A DNA stretch of 64,000 bases from Micromonospora sp. LH3U1 (GTDB lineage Bacteria > Actinomycetota > Actinomycetes > Mycobacteriales > Micromonosporaceae): positions 496,001-560,000 of the forward strand of contig NZ_CP116936.1 in NCBI RefSeq assembly GCF_028475105.1, in the 5' to 3' direction. Each line of letters starts with the position of its first letter. The first letter of the stretch is position 1. This document shows positions 17,182 to 24,626 of the stretch, piece after piece. The notes beneath the pieces are model-generated. The model did no database searches and had not been told where the DNA came from. It worked only from the letters and a program-made list of their open reading frames with translations. Both the position numbers and the translations under genes were made by a program.

Positions 17182-17440
17182 GCTGCTCCCCCCTGCGTCG
17201 TGACGGTTACCGAAACATCGGGTGGTGCCTGGTTGCGTCTCGCGGCGTCGAGCTGGGCGCGCCATTGGATGCGTTCGGAGATGGCGCGCAGGACCCGGTG
17301 CCCGAGCGGAGCGACGTCGGCGTCGGTGGGTTTGGCGAGTTCCCAGGCGTGGCGTTGTTCGCCGCCGGGTGGGGCGGTGTCGGCGTCGGTGGTGACGCCC
17401 AGGAGCGCCTTGACCCATTCGCGGCGGTCGGCGCGGTGGT
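17178..17440 (-). pseudogene. C-terminal fragment of an element gene upstream of xis
   Basis: The frame ends GHRVLRAISERIQWRAQLDA followed by about 20 residues, and its stop overlaps the xis start (ATGA). In integrative elements of this kind the gene at this place is usually a replication initiator; I could not confirm that from this fragment. The 5' part is missing: beyond about 17440 the sequence belongs to an opposing small gene. It is a truncated remnant. Confidence 0.5.
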
Positions 17441-17442
17441 CG

Positions 17443-17622
17443 GTGAGCGAGGTCGAGGCGGCTGAGGCTTGGCTGAACGCCAACCGAGACGCTCTGACCT
17501 ACGCCGAAGAGGAAGGTGGCTGCGGCTGCTGCGTCCGGATGTGGAAGTTGGAGGGGCCTACCGAGGTTTTGGTGACGATCCCCTACGAGGTCTCGGCCTC
17601 CTCAGACTGGGATACGGCCTAG
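17443..17622 (+). CDS. small acidic Cys-containing protein
   Basis: A 59-aa protein from a GTG: SEVEAAEAWLNANRDALTYA, then EEEGGCGCCVRMWKL and VTIPYEVSASSDWDTA. The GCGCC cluster could bind a metal. Acidic composition and the helix-then-strand layout suggest a real small gene rather than a shadow. No ribosome binding site is obvious. It lies at the breakpoint of the truncated remnant on the other strand. Function unknown. Confidence 0.5.
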   Translation: MSEVEAAEAWLNANRDALTYAEEEGGCGCCVRMWKLEGPTEVLVTIPYEVSASSDWDTA

Positions 17623-17729
17623 CCGCTCGGTGGGGTCGGACGGGCGGGTACGCGGCGGGTCGGAGGTCCGGAGCGGGCTGTGCCGCGCCGACACGGGTTC
17701 CCGGCGCTTTGTCGGGGTGCCTTGACCGC

Positions 17730-18056
17730 TCACGACGCATCGCCGGCCGCTAGTCCCGCTTCGAAGGCGGCCAGGAAGTCCAGCAACTGACGCCGGGCGG
17801 CGTAGTCGTGCGTGCGGTGGTTCAGGAATGTCGACGTGACGCGGTGCGAGCGGTCCTCGACCACCTCGATCAGCTCGGCGAGTTGAAGCCGAGCCTCGAC
17901 CACCGCGATTGACCCCACCTGACGGCACCACGCCTCGATAAGGGCGGGATCGGTAGAGACGGCGTCGATCCCGCAGCACTCGCGGATACACTCGACCTCG
18001 CAAAAGATGATGCACTTGCTCAGGGGCGATGGTATTTCGACCGACACGTCCGCCAT
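17730..18056 (-). CDS. DUF6331-like small protein
   Basis: The product is about 108 aa from the ATG at 18056. It contains CIIFCEVECIRECCGIDAVS, a cysteine-rich CxxxC...CC motif I associate with the DUF6331 group of actinobacterial proteins, followed by an all-helical C-terminus. An in-frame start 15 codons upstream (18101) is possible. It is island cargo with lower GC than the flanking core genes. Function unknown. Confidence 0.6.
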   Translation of the reverse strand: MADVSVEIPSPLSKCIIFCEVECIRECCGIDAVSTDPALIEAWCRQVGSIAVVEARLQLAELIEVVEDRSHRVTSTFLNHRTHDYAARRQLLDFLAAFEAGLAAGDAS

Positions 18057-18110
18057 CTCGTCACTCTCACTTGTTCTCGGCCGGTGTACGGACACGATCA
18101 CGCGATGTGG

Positions 18111-18530
18111 TCAACGTGGCATGGCCGCGGCGTGCTTGCTGACAAGCTCGTACAGGCGCTCGGGGTCACCCAGAGGGCGGATGCCTCCTGAGCCTACGGA
18201 GACGTCCCTCGGGTCCAGCGTGACAGTGGCCCGGAGCGAGGGCACGTTTCGGCCGGCGCGGTCAACCATAACGAGCGCGGTGGCGATGAACCCTTCCAGC
18301 ATGGACCTGAGGATCGTGTGGCTTGAGGACAGGTACTGCGCGACCAGCGCATCCAGGAAGCCGACGAACACGTCGAGGTCAATCTCATAGTCGTCGGCGC
18401 GCATGGGGCCGATCCCGGTCGGTACGTCAACCAGTTCAGCGACCGCCTTGCTGGTACGGACGAACAACTCGGCCACTCGATTGGAAGGGTTCCACAGGAC
18501 GAGGTCGCCCGCCTGAAAGTACTGACTCAT
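18111..18530 (-). CDS. DUF6086-like protein
   Basis: A 139-aa protein opening MSQYFQAGDLVLWNPSNRVA. WNPSN and the helical stretch LVAQYLSSSHTILRSMLEGF fit the DUF6086 family of actinobacterial small proteins, as far as I recall it. It lies 54 bases upstream of the DUF6331-like gene in the same direction, so they are probably co-transcribed. No catalytic motif is visible. Confidence 0.6.
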   Translation of the reverse strand: MSQYFQAGDLVLWNPSNRVAELFVRTSKAVAELVDVPTGIGPMRADDYEIDLDVFVGFLDALVAQYLSSSHTILRSMLEGFIATALVMVDRAGRNVPSLRATVTLDPRDVSVGSGGIRPLGDPERLYELVSKHAAAMPR

Positions 18531-18590
18531 ATCCCGATGATCGCGGATCGGTACTCAGACCGTTCGATCCGCCCGTCGGCGCCGCACTGG

Positions 18591-18660
18591 CATCAGTCCT
18601 CATTTAGTCCTCAAGAGGCCGGACCCCGACCACCGGCATTGAGAGATGCCGAGAGAGCGC
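18591..18660 (+). repeat. diverged right-end repeat with arm-site pair
   Basis: About 65 bases starting tcagtcctcatttagtcc resemble 19698-19765 at roughly 75-80 percent by eye, including the paired agtcctca copies at 18595 and 18606. The second copy of a right-end sequence inside the island suggests two successive insertions, or a duplication. The rest of the gap 18531-18858 shows no gene. Confidence 0.5.
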
Positions 18661-18858
18661 GCCGAACAGGTGTCAGGGGGCACTCACAGCCGATCTTGTG
18701 AGATTCCCAATCTGGCAGTCAGCCCCATCCCCGTCGGTGGGGCACAGGGGCTCCTCGCCTGGCCGTCGGGATGGGGACCGACGCTCCGAGGTCTGCGAGA
18801 GCTCCGACCGGCGCTCCTGATCTTGACGTCTGCCGTCCGGGTGTCTGATGGTGACGAG

Positions 18859-19566
18859 ATGACGTCGAGCGTGTGGCTTTACAAGGATGAGGACTTCCGC
18901 CCGGGCGCCGAACTCTTCCGCAGCGAGCGGCACTTCGCATTGTGGTCGTACTCGGCGACCCACGGCCAGCTGCTGTTGCGGGCAGACGCAACGCCTGGCG
19001 CTGCCCACCGCCTTCGGACGACGACGGAGGTGCTGTTCAAGCCGGTCCACGCGGTGCAGATGCAGGGGGCGTACCGCGGCCTTGTGATCCGGTGCGCGAC
19101 CGAGGAGGAGGCCGCGCGGATCGACCGGGACATCTCGGACTGGTGCCGCTCGGAGGAAGCCCGCGTGCTCATGCTGGAGAGCGAGGAGGTGACCGGTTAC
19201 GTCATCACCGGTGCCGTGGGGTGGTGCGAAGGCGTGTTGTCGGACCTGCAGCCGTCGTTCTTCAACAGGTTCAGCGCGTACTACCCGGTGTGGCCGGTCA
19301 AGCCGCTCGCCGGAGTCGGCGGTGAGTTCGACATTGCCTCACCGCAGGAGGTGGCGGAGGCGTTCCTCGCCGGTCTGCCGGAGGGTGTACGCCGGGAGCG
19401 GCACCGCTACGTGCACCTGCTCACGGCGGTGACCGAGCAGGACGACCGCCGGAGACGGCACAACCTGGGCGTCTTCCTCACCGAGACGGACGCCGAGGAG
19501 GCGAAGCGACTGGTCGAGCCGCACGTGGCGAGCTGCTGGATCGAACCCCTCGCGGTGGTGCTGTAG
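18859..19566 (+). CDS. hypothetical protein, island cargo
   Basis: A 235-aa soluble protein from the ATG at 18859 (MTSSVWLYKDEDFRPGAELF), ending WIEPLAVVL. Mixed alpha/beta, no signal peptide, no nucleotide or metal motif recognised. The frame is open further upstream to 18646, but that part overlaps the repeat and is not protein-like. It is the only sizeable plus-strand gene of the island and is flanked by two copies of the right-end repeat. Function unknown. Confidence 0.6.
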   Translation: MTSSVWLYKDEDFRPGAELFRSERHFALWSYSATHGQLLLRADATPGAAHRLRTTTEVLFKPVHAVQMQGAYRGLVIRCATEEEAARIDRDISDWCRSEEARVLMLESEEVTGYVITGAVGWCEGVLSDLQPSFFNRFSAYYPVWPVKPLAGVGGEFDIASPQEVAEAFLAGLPEGVRRERHRYVHLLTAVTEQDDRRRRHNLGVFLTETDAEEAKRLVEPHVASCWIEPLAVVL

Positions 19567-19697
19567 CGCCCACCAGCGGTCCGGGGAAGGTGACGAAACG
19601 ATTGGCCGCCCGCGCGTGGTCACCCTCGCTCCGGTGACCGTCCTGCACCGTGCGCTTCGACGGTGCGTCTATGTCCGCTTCCCTGCACACTCGCCTG

Positions 19698-19765
19698 CCT
19701 CAGTCCTCATCCAGTCCTCAAGAGGTCGACCTTCGACCGCTGGCGCTGAGAGATGACGAGAGGGG
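19698..19765 (+). repeat. right-end repeat with integrase arm-site pair
   Basis: Two agtcctca copies start at 19702 and 19713, 11 bases apart, about 100 bases inside attR. The flanking sequence is shared with 18591-18660. It mirrors the pair beside attL at 16757. Confidence 0.55.
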
Positions 19766-19818
19766 TTTGCGCAGGCCAGCCGGGGTCCAAGCAGGTAGAC
19801 CGGGGTGGGCAATTTGAT

Positions 19819-19861
19819 CTCGTAATGCGTAGGTCGACGGTCCGATTCCGTCAGGCGGCTC
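19819..19861 (+). repeat. attR, duplicated tRNA-Thr 3' half
   Basis: A copy of 42 of 43 bases of 16641-16683. The 5' half of the tRNA is missing, so this is not a functional tRNA gene but the right junction of the 3.2-kb element. The single change falls in the T loop. Confidence 0.88.
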
Positions 19862-19869
19862 CACTGAAC

Positions 19870-19914
19870 GGCCCAGGTCACCGGCTTGATCGCCGATCAT
19901 GACCTGGGCCTTTT
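19870..19914 (+). terminator. intrinsic terminator behind attR
   Basis: Perfect 11-bp arms ggcccaggtca (19870-19880) and tgacctgggcc (19900-19910) are followed by tttt. This is probably the original terminator of the tRNA gene, pushed away by the insertion. The gap 19915-20097 shows no gene. Confidence 0.75.
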
Positions 19915-20097
19915 GCTCGCCGTCGCGAGGCTGAGCAGCCAAGCGAGTAGGTGCAGCACCTCACAGGGGGGCGGTTGGGCGTGTGTCGACGCGTCGTCAT
20001 CTCCTACGTTGGCTCTCAAAATCGGGCACCATCGCCGTCGGGTCGACCGCGATGTCACCTAGGACACAGGCAACACCGTCGGACGGCAATGCACTGC

Positions 20098-20895
20098 TCA
20101 GCTCGTTTCCCTGCGTTGGGGGCGGCACCTGCCGAGCAGGAACCGAGGAAACTCCCAGGCGATTGGATACGCACCTTCGACGCCCTGGTCGGGGTACGGC
20201 TCAATCAACTCCTCGACCACCAGACCGGCGAGGGTAAAGGCTTCGAAGTAGCTCTGCAGGGGCCGATGCGTGTGGGAGGTGGTCACAACAGTGTCAGGGG
20301 CCAAAGAAGTACGGAACGGTGCCTCGATCCAGGTCTCCTTGTTGTAGCGGAACCATGGTGCCTTTTCGTACTTCCAGTAACGCGGCCAGAAACATGGATG
20401 GGGCACTGCAAAGACAAATGCACCAGTGGGTGACAGGACGCGTGCGCAGGCATCCAACACCGACGACAGGGAGCTGACATTCTGCAGCAGCATGTTGGCG
20501 ATGATGAGATCAAACGGCTGAAGCTCCTTGGCTGCGACGTATGCCTCGACGCTCATGCAGTGGAATTCCACGTTATCGACCACCGGCCGGTTCGCCTGAG
20601 CGATCTCGATGCTTGAGGCACTGGGGTCGACGCCGGTGATCTGACTCTTTGGGTGGTCGCGTGCCAGCTCAGAAGCGAACTTGCCGGTGCCGCATCCGGC
20701 ATCGAGGATGCGGTGGTTCGGCTTGAGCCACTCCGTGCTGAGTTGAAGCAGGGCGGGAAGGAGGATGTAGTGGTAGCTCAGGTCCCGACCCTCGGCGATC
20801 AGTTGGTCGCGGCCTGCGGCGACCTGATCCCACTCGGCCGCGAGTTGCTCGTCCGTCCGGGCCTGCACCGGCCGGGGAGACCGTCGCCTATTCAT
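20098..20895 (-). CDS. class I SAM-dependent methyltransferase in Pycsar-like operon
   Basis: The 265-aa protein has motif I ILDAGCGTGKFASELA (about residues 62-77), then ITGVDPSASSIEIAQANRP and FDLIIANMLLQNVSS. These are the SAM-binding and post-motif elements of small-molecule methyltransferases. There is no NPPY/DPPY motif, so a DNA amino-methylase is unlikely. The ATG at 20895 overlaps the end of the thymidylate-synthase-like gene by 8 bases, making it the last gene of a four-gene operon. It could modify a nucleotide or the TS-like product; that is inference. An ATG 19 codons upstream is less likely. Confidence 0.85.
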   Translation of the reverse strand: MNRRRSPRPVQARTDEQLAAEWDQVAAGRDQLIAEGRDLSYHYILLPALLQLSTEWLKPNHRILDAGCGTGKFASELARDHPKSQITGVDPSASSIEIAQANRPVVDNVEFHCMSVEAYVAAKELQPFDLIIANMLLQNVSSLSSVLDACARVLSPTGAFVFAVPHPCFWPRYWKYEKAPWFRYNKETWIEAPFRTSLAPDTVVTTSHTHRPLQSYFEAFTLAGLVVEELIEPYPDQGVEGAYPIAWEFPRFLLGRCRPQRRETS

Positions 20896-21562
20896 CGTCT
20901 CTAACCCCAGCACCGGCCCCTCGGCGGACGGATACGAGGTGGCGCGCGGCATCCCAGTCTCCTTCGTAGACGTGCGCCGACATGATGTGCAGGGTCAAAG
21001 GCCCCGGTGGAACGCCGAGCGCGTGGGCAACCTCGGCTTGGATGCGACGCAGCGCTGCTGCGTTCCCCGGCTGGCTCGCAAAGACGTTCTGACTGCGGAA
21101 GATCGCAGTGAGGTACAGGCGGCCGGATCGCAGCTTGCAGTCGACCAGAGAGATACAACTGAGCATCTCATCTCCAGGGCTGTGGAAGCCGATTGTTGCG
21201 GACTTCGCCTCGGGACGGAGTTTAAGTCGCCGGGTCAACCACGCGAGCTGGTTGATCCCGGCGTGGTCTCGGAACAGCTTTCCGTAGCTCACCTTGTACA
21301 TCGGAAGCACGGACAGGGAAGCGTATTTGTCGATCATGAGCTTCAGGCGAGCCGGGTCCGCGCCTACCTCGAGCAGGTGTTCGTCCGCGCAGCTCTCCGC
21401 AGACAGCGACACGTTAAGCAGTTCTTTCAACGCGACCTCGTTGTCGTGCGTCTCGTGACCTTGCCGGAGAACGAGCTCCACGCAGGCCAGCCAGGCGTCA
21501 GCGAGCCGACCAAACGTACCGAGATTGGTAGATGGGACCGGTGGTTGGTCCGAGGCAGTCAC
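20888..21562 (-). CDS. thymidylate-synthase-like protein in Pycsar-like operon
   Basis: A 224-aa protein. The C-terminal half aligns by eye with ThyA: catalytic Cys136 in EMLSCISLVD, then FRSQNVF (Arg156, Ser157), Asn167 in QPGNAAAL, and the His/Tyr pair in SAHVYEGDWDAARHL (His197, Tyr199). ThyA Asp169 is replaced by Asn159. Asn167 sits where ThyA uses Asn to recognise dUMP and dCMP hydroxymethylase uses Asp, hinting at a uracil base. It is shorter than ThyA (264 aa in E. coli) and its N-terminus is unlike it. The ATG overlaps the cyclase stop (ATGA). It is not the housekeeping enzyme. Confidence 0.75.
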   Translation of the reverse strand: MTASDQPPVPSTNLGTFGRLADAWLACVELVLRQGHETHDNEVALKELLNVSLSAESCADEHLLEVGADPARLKLMIDKYASLSVLPMYKVSYGKLFRDHAGINQLAWLTRRLKLRPEAKSATIGFHSPGDEMLSCISLVDCKLRSGRLYLTAIFRSQNVFASQPGNAAALRRIQAEVAHALGVPPGPLTLHIMSAHVYEGDWDAARHLVSVRRGAGAGVRDDE

Positions 21563-23316
21563 GAGGCTTCTTCCCAGTAGCGGCGTACCACGGTACGTAC
21601 TCCTTCGAACTCCGGTATCCGTCTTGACCAGGTGTAGGCGTCGCTCGCGCCACCGGCTGGTGGCTCATCGCGAGCCTGGTGGATCAAATGGCTCACCAGC
21701 CGTACGTGGTGAGCGGCGAAGAACCGCCAGATCGGCAGCGACCGCAACTCCATTACGAGCTCCGTCCCAAAGTAACCGGGGTGTGGCACCTCCGATATGG
21801 CGCTGAGATGGTTCAGGAGGTGCTCGAAGTAATAGACGCTCAACCGGTCGCGTCGGTTGGTGACCTCCATGTGTGGCAGCCCGCCCGTGGTTCCCGCGAG
21901 ATGAAGGAGACTCACCCGCTCCTCGAAAGCCTCGCAAACGGCATCGTCCTCGATCCCGGTGCTGCGCCTGATAGCAGCCATGAGGATCTGCCGGGAAAAC
22001 GAGTTGTGGTTAGCCAGACGGTTGATGTCGGCTTGGACGCGGCCAACTGTTGCGGAATCAGCGACCACCCGGCTGAACGCGCCATCGCTCGACTGATGCG
22101 TCAGATCGAGTAGTTGCCGCAGTGTGAGGCTGAGCCGGCTGACTATGCTTGCCGCGAAGTGCTCGCAGATGGTCACGGGCTCCGTGGGTTGCAGGTCGCG
22201 GCGCACCGCGCGGTTGAACCCGTCTGCACCGGAGAATCCCCGGATCAGGCCGAAGGGACTGGTGCCGAGCAGCGCCTCGGCGCGCTCGACGGCGTCGTTC
22301 TCGACGTTCTCCAGCGATGCAACGTCGCGTTGCCCGAGCTCGGATTTTCCGTACTGCTGAATCTTCTGATCGATGTAGCCCCGGAAGTGGGTGCGAGGGT
22401 TCTGTGTGTTCTCGCCCAGCAGGAAGAGCATGTCTCCGGAGCTGACACAGGGCAGCAACTGCTCAAGAGTTGCCGCCACTTGGCTCGACCGGTAGGGATC
22501 CGCGCAGTGGATGACGACCTTGTCGGCTAGCAGCAGTGCCGCCTCTAGGTGCTGCTGAACAGGAGCCTCTGGAAAGCGCCGCCGGTAGAGGGCCGTGTTG
22601 TGCACGTCGGTGATCGCCACGTAGAGCGTGGAAGGTGGTAGGTCACGGAGGGTCAAGACCTGTTGGTGTGCATTCTGGACCGCGCTGGAACGGCTGCCCG
22701 ACGCCCCTATCGGGGCCGTCGCGGGCACCTCGATTGCCGGCTTGACCCAGACGACGGTGTTGGTCTCTTTGACCTTGATGATGACTGGGGCGTAGTCATC
22801 AGGGTCCAAGGCGCCGTAACCGGGCTGGACGATTTTCTGGAAGAAATCGTGGGAAATGGCGAGGATGACATCCCCGCTCATTGTCCTCAAGGCATCCCGA
22901 ATGACATCGTTGTCGATGATGCGGAAAGCGTGGTTGAGTTGCTCGCCGGAGTACCCGCCACGCTCGTCGACGGTCACCTCGCCGTGGTGTACGCCAACCC
23001 GCAGTCGGAGCACTGCAGCCGTGCTCGCGCTGCGATTGTGGTGGCGGATGCCCATCTCAATTCCTGGCACGAGGTGGTGCAGGATCGAGGTCTTCGGCAG
23101 GTCGGGACGAAATAGCAGCCATTTGCCGTCACCGGTGTCGCCCTCGGCAGAGACGACGTCCCGCTGCGGCATGCCTTTCAACGCACTTCGGAGCAGCGCA
23201 TCGAGGTCGCGGCGAAGACCGGCTCGGATGGGGTCGGTGCGTGTGGGTGAACCAAATCCTTCAATGTCGATCGTCAGGATCGCATGGTGTTTTGGCTCAT
23301 ATAGTGCATTGGTCAC
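21559..23316 (-). CDS. class III nucleotide cyclase with long C-terminal domain (PycC-like)
   Basis: A 585-aa protein. Residues of about 10-193 form a class III adenylate/guanylate cyclase domain: metal Asp17 in LTIDIEGFG, Asp63 in EGDTGDGKW, RVGVHHGEV (106-114), and the transition-state pair Asn128/Arg132 in QLNHAFRI. All catalytic residues are present. Next to a DUF5706 effector this points to a Pycsar pyrimidine cyclase (inference). Residues of about 215-585 are a long, largely helical region I cannot assign; known PycC proteins are much shorter. The GTG at 23316, behind a ggggagg site, is preferred to the ATG at 23397. Its stop overlaps the next gene by 4 bases. Confidence 0.85.
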   Translation of the reverse strand: MTNALYEPKHHAILTIDIEGFGSPTRTDPIRAGLRRDLDALLRSALKGMPQRDVVSAEGDTGDGKWLLFRPDLPKTSILHHLVPGIEMGIRHHNRSASTAAVLRLRVGVHHGEVTVDERGGYSGEQLNHAFRIIDNDVIRDALRTMSGDVILAISHDFFQKIVQPGYGALDPDDYAPVIIKVKETNTVVWVKPAIEVPATAPIGASGSRSSAVQNAHQQVLTLRDLPPSTLYVAITDVHNTALYRRRFPEAPVQQHLEAALLLADKVVIHCADPYRSSQVAATLEQLLPCVSSGDMLFLLGENTQNPRTHFRGYIDQKIQQYGKSELGQRDVASLENVENDAVERAEALLGTSPFGLIRGFSGADGFNRAVRRDLQPTEPVTICEHFAASIVSRLSLTLRQLLDLTHQSSDGAFSRVVADSATVGRVQADINRLANHNSFSRQILMAAIRRSTGIEDDAVCEAFEERVSLLHLAGTTGGLPHMEVTNRRDRLSVYYFEHLLNHLSAISEVPHPGYFGTELVMELRSLPIWRFFAAHHVRLVSHLIHQARDEPPAGGASDAYTWSRRIPEFEGVRTVVRRYWEEAS

Positions 23317-23413
23317 GGGAGGGTCCTCCCCTGTAGAGGGGCCGCTAGACTCAGGACGATCGTATCGACGGTACGTGACCAGCCCACTGCGCAACATGCC
23401 CGACCGGGTGGCT

Positions 23414-23917
23414 TCACAAGATTACGGACAGGCCCGCGATCGCATAGCCGGCTACCGAAAGGACCAGCCCCGCCTGCAAGAGACGGTGCTTGATCCAGTT
23501 GACTCGTGCCATCGCGACCAGTTGCCTGGACAGTTGATCAATTTGATTAATGAGCGTGGCGCCGAGGAGTTGCTGTGCCACGTCCTCGGGGTCGCGCCTG
23601 CGCAGGTGACCGAAGTAGATTGTCCCCGGGGTGGCGGCAGACGTACGCGTGCCGAGCAGTGGGAAGATGACGGCGATCGTGGTGATAACTGCAAAACCCA
23701 CGAGTGCGATTGCTGCGCCGTCCGTGATCCGGTGCCAACTGGGCGAATCGGACATCGGGTTGGATAGTCGAGCCAGCAGGGCAGCGACTCCAATCAGGTC
23801 GGCCGTCAGCAAGATGGAAGCCTTCGTGTCGACCTTTGCGGTCCAGCTTTCCTGTGCACTGTGGCATCGCCAGGCAAAGTCGACCCGTGCCAGCATGATC
23901 GGATCCCCATCTGACAT
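23414..23917 (-). CDS. Pycsar membrane effector, DUF5706-like (PycTM)
   Basis: A 167-aa protein. After an N-terminal helix, KVDTKASILLTADLIGVAAL leads into membrane helix 1 (about 33-51). A second helix (67-89) follows, then IYFGHLRRRDPEDVAQQL, QIDQLSRQLVAMARVNWIKH and a C-terminal membrane helix (147-167). DTKAS, the YFGHL segment and the Ax(K/R)-type helix before the last membrane segment match the DUF5706/Pycsar effector domain. In Pycsar systems it depolarises the membrane when cCMP or cUMP rises. A gaggggg site precedes the ATG. It is the first gene of the operon. Confidence 0.88.
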   Translation of the reverse strand: MSDGDPIMLARVDFAWRCHSAQESWTAKVDTKASILLTADLIGVAALLARLSNPMSDSPSWHRITDGAAIALVGFAVITTIAVIFPLLGTRTSAATPGTIYFGHLRRRDPEDVAQQLLGATLINQIDQLSRQLVAMARVNWIKHRLLQAGLVLSVAGYAIAGLSVIL

Positions 23918-24105
23918 GCTTGCTTTCCCCCTCGCTCACGGCGTCTCCAGTGTGCTGCGGTTCGCATGTAGATCCACGTATTGGTCAGCTGGCCGACAGT
24001 CGGATTAACAACGTGATGATCGACAATCTCTGGTAGACCTGAACCGCTGGCCGAGGACCGGGCAATGCTGTGACCGCGCCCCCCGAAATGCTGGAGAGTC
24101 TGTTC

Positions 24106-24504
24106 ATGCCGTTCGCGCCTGTGATCATCAGTCTGCCCATCGCCGACCGGCCGACCTCGTACCGCTTCTATCGCGACGGCCTCGGCCTGGAGACGGTAGG
24201 GGAGTTGGCCGACGACGGGATTCCGGAGCCGTTGCAGTTTGTGGTCAACGTCGGGCTTCGGCTGATGCTCATCCCGACCGGCGGCTTCGGCTGGGTGATC
24301 GGCCCGCACGAGGTCGCCGCGCGCGGCCAGAGCGAGTGCCTGCTCAGCCTCGGCGTCGCCTCTCCGGCCGAGGCGGACGCGATAGTCGAGCGCGCCCGCG
24401 CCGCCGGTGCCGAGGTGGTCACCGAGCCGACAGCACAACCCTGGGGGTACGCGGGCACCTTCGCCGACCCCGACGGTCACCTGTGGATGGTGTCCGCCGA
24501 GTAG
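24106..24504 (+). CDS. VOC/glyoxalase-family protein
   Basis: A 132-aa protein starting MPFAPVIISLPIADRPTSYR. The C-terminal TFADPDGHLWMV is the metal-site strand of the vicinal oxygen chelate fold. The product is a single two-repeat VOC domain, commonly a dioxygenase, glyoxalase or resistance-type protein; the substrate is unknown. I chose the ATG at 24106 (ggagag site upstream) over the GTG at 24070. It is divergent from the Pycsar-like operon. Confidence 0.82.
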   Translation: MPFAPVIISLPIADRPTSYRFYRDGLGLETVGELADDGIPEPLQFVVNVGLRLMLIPTGGFGWVIGPHEVAARGQSECLLSLGVASPAEADAIVERARAAGAEVVTEPTAQPWGYAGTFADPDGHLWMVSAE

Positions 24505-24523
24505 CGGCCCGATCTCGGTGGGA

Positions 24524-24566
24524 TCAGACGTAGATCTTCTTCGCGTACTCCGGGCCGTAGTGCCGT
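24524..24566 (-). repeat. duplicated 3' end of the PPOx gene
   Basis: These 43 bases match 26248-26290 with one difference. That stretch is the last 43 bases of the PPOx-family gene, including its stop. The copy has no gene attached. With the intact gene it brackets the patatin and DUF4240 genes as direct repeats. Confidence 0.85.
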
Positions 24567-24574
24567 CACGCGCC

Positions 24575-24596
24575 TGATCGCCGATCATGACCTGGG
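24575..24596 (+). repeat. partial copy of the attR-side terminator
   Basis: tgatcgccgatcatgacctggg is identical to 19887-19908, the loop and right arm of the terminator behind attR, but the left arm is missing. It lies 8 bases from the PPOx 3' end copy, so the two mark one junction. Confidence 0.6.
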
Positions 24597-24626
24597 TGTT
24601 CTGCGTGTCGTTGAGCGGCCGGGAGC

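Noticed and set aside
16780..17622. 280-codon plus-strand frame through the int/xis region
   Set aside because: It is antisense to xis and the int remnant; only its last 59 codons, from 17443, have coding character.
19819..19861. Second tRNA-Thr gene
   Set aside because: Only the 3' half is present and the T loop is altered; it is an att remnant.
19951..20433. 160-codon plus-strand frame
   Set aside because: It lies opposite the methyltransferase gene and has no domain or ribosome binding site.
20098..20895. Methyltransferase as a restriction-modification DNA methylase
   Set aside because: No NPPY/DPPY or PCQ motif and no restriction enzyme beside it; it looks like a small-molecule methyltransferase.
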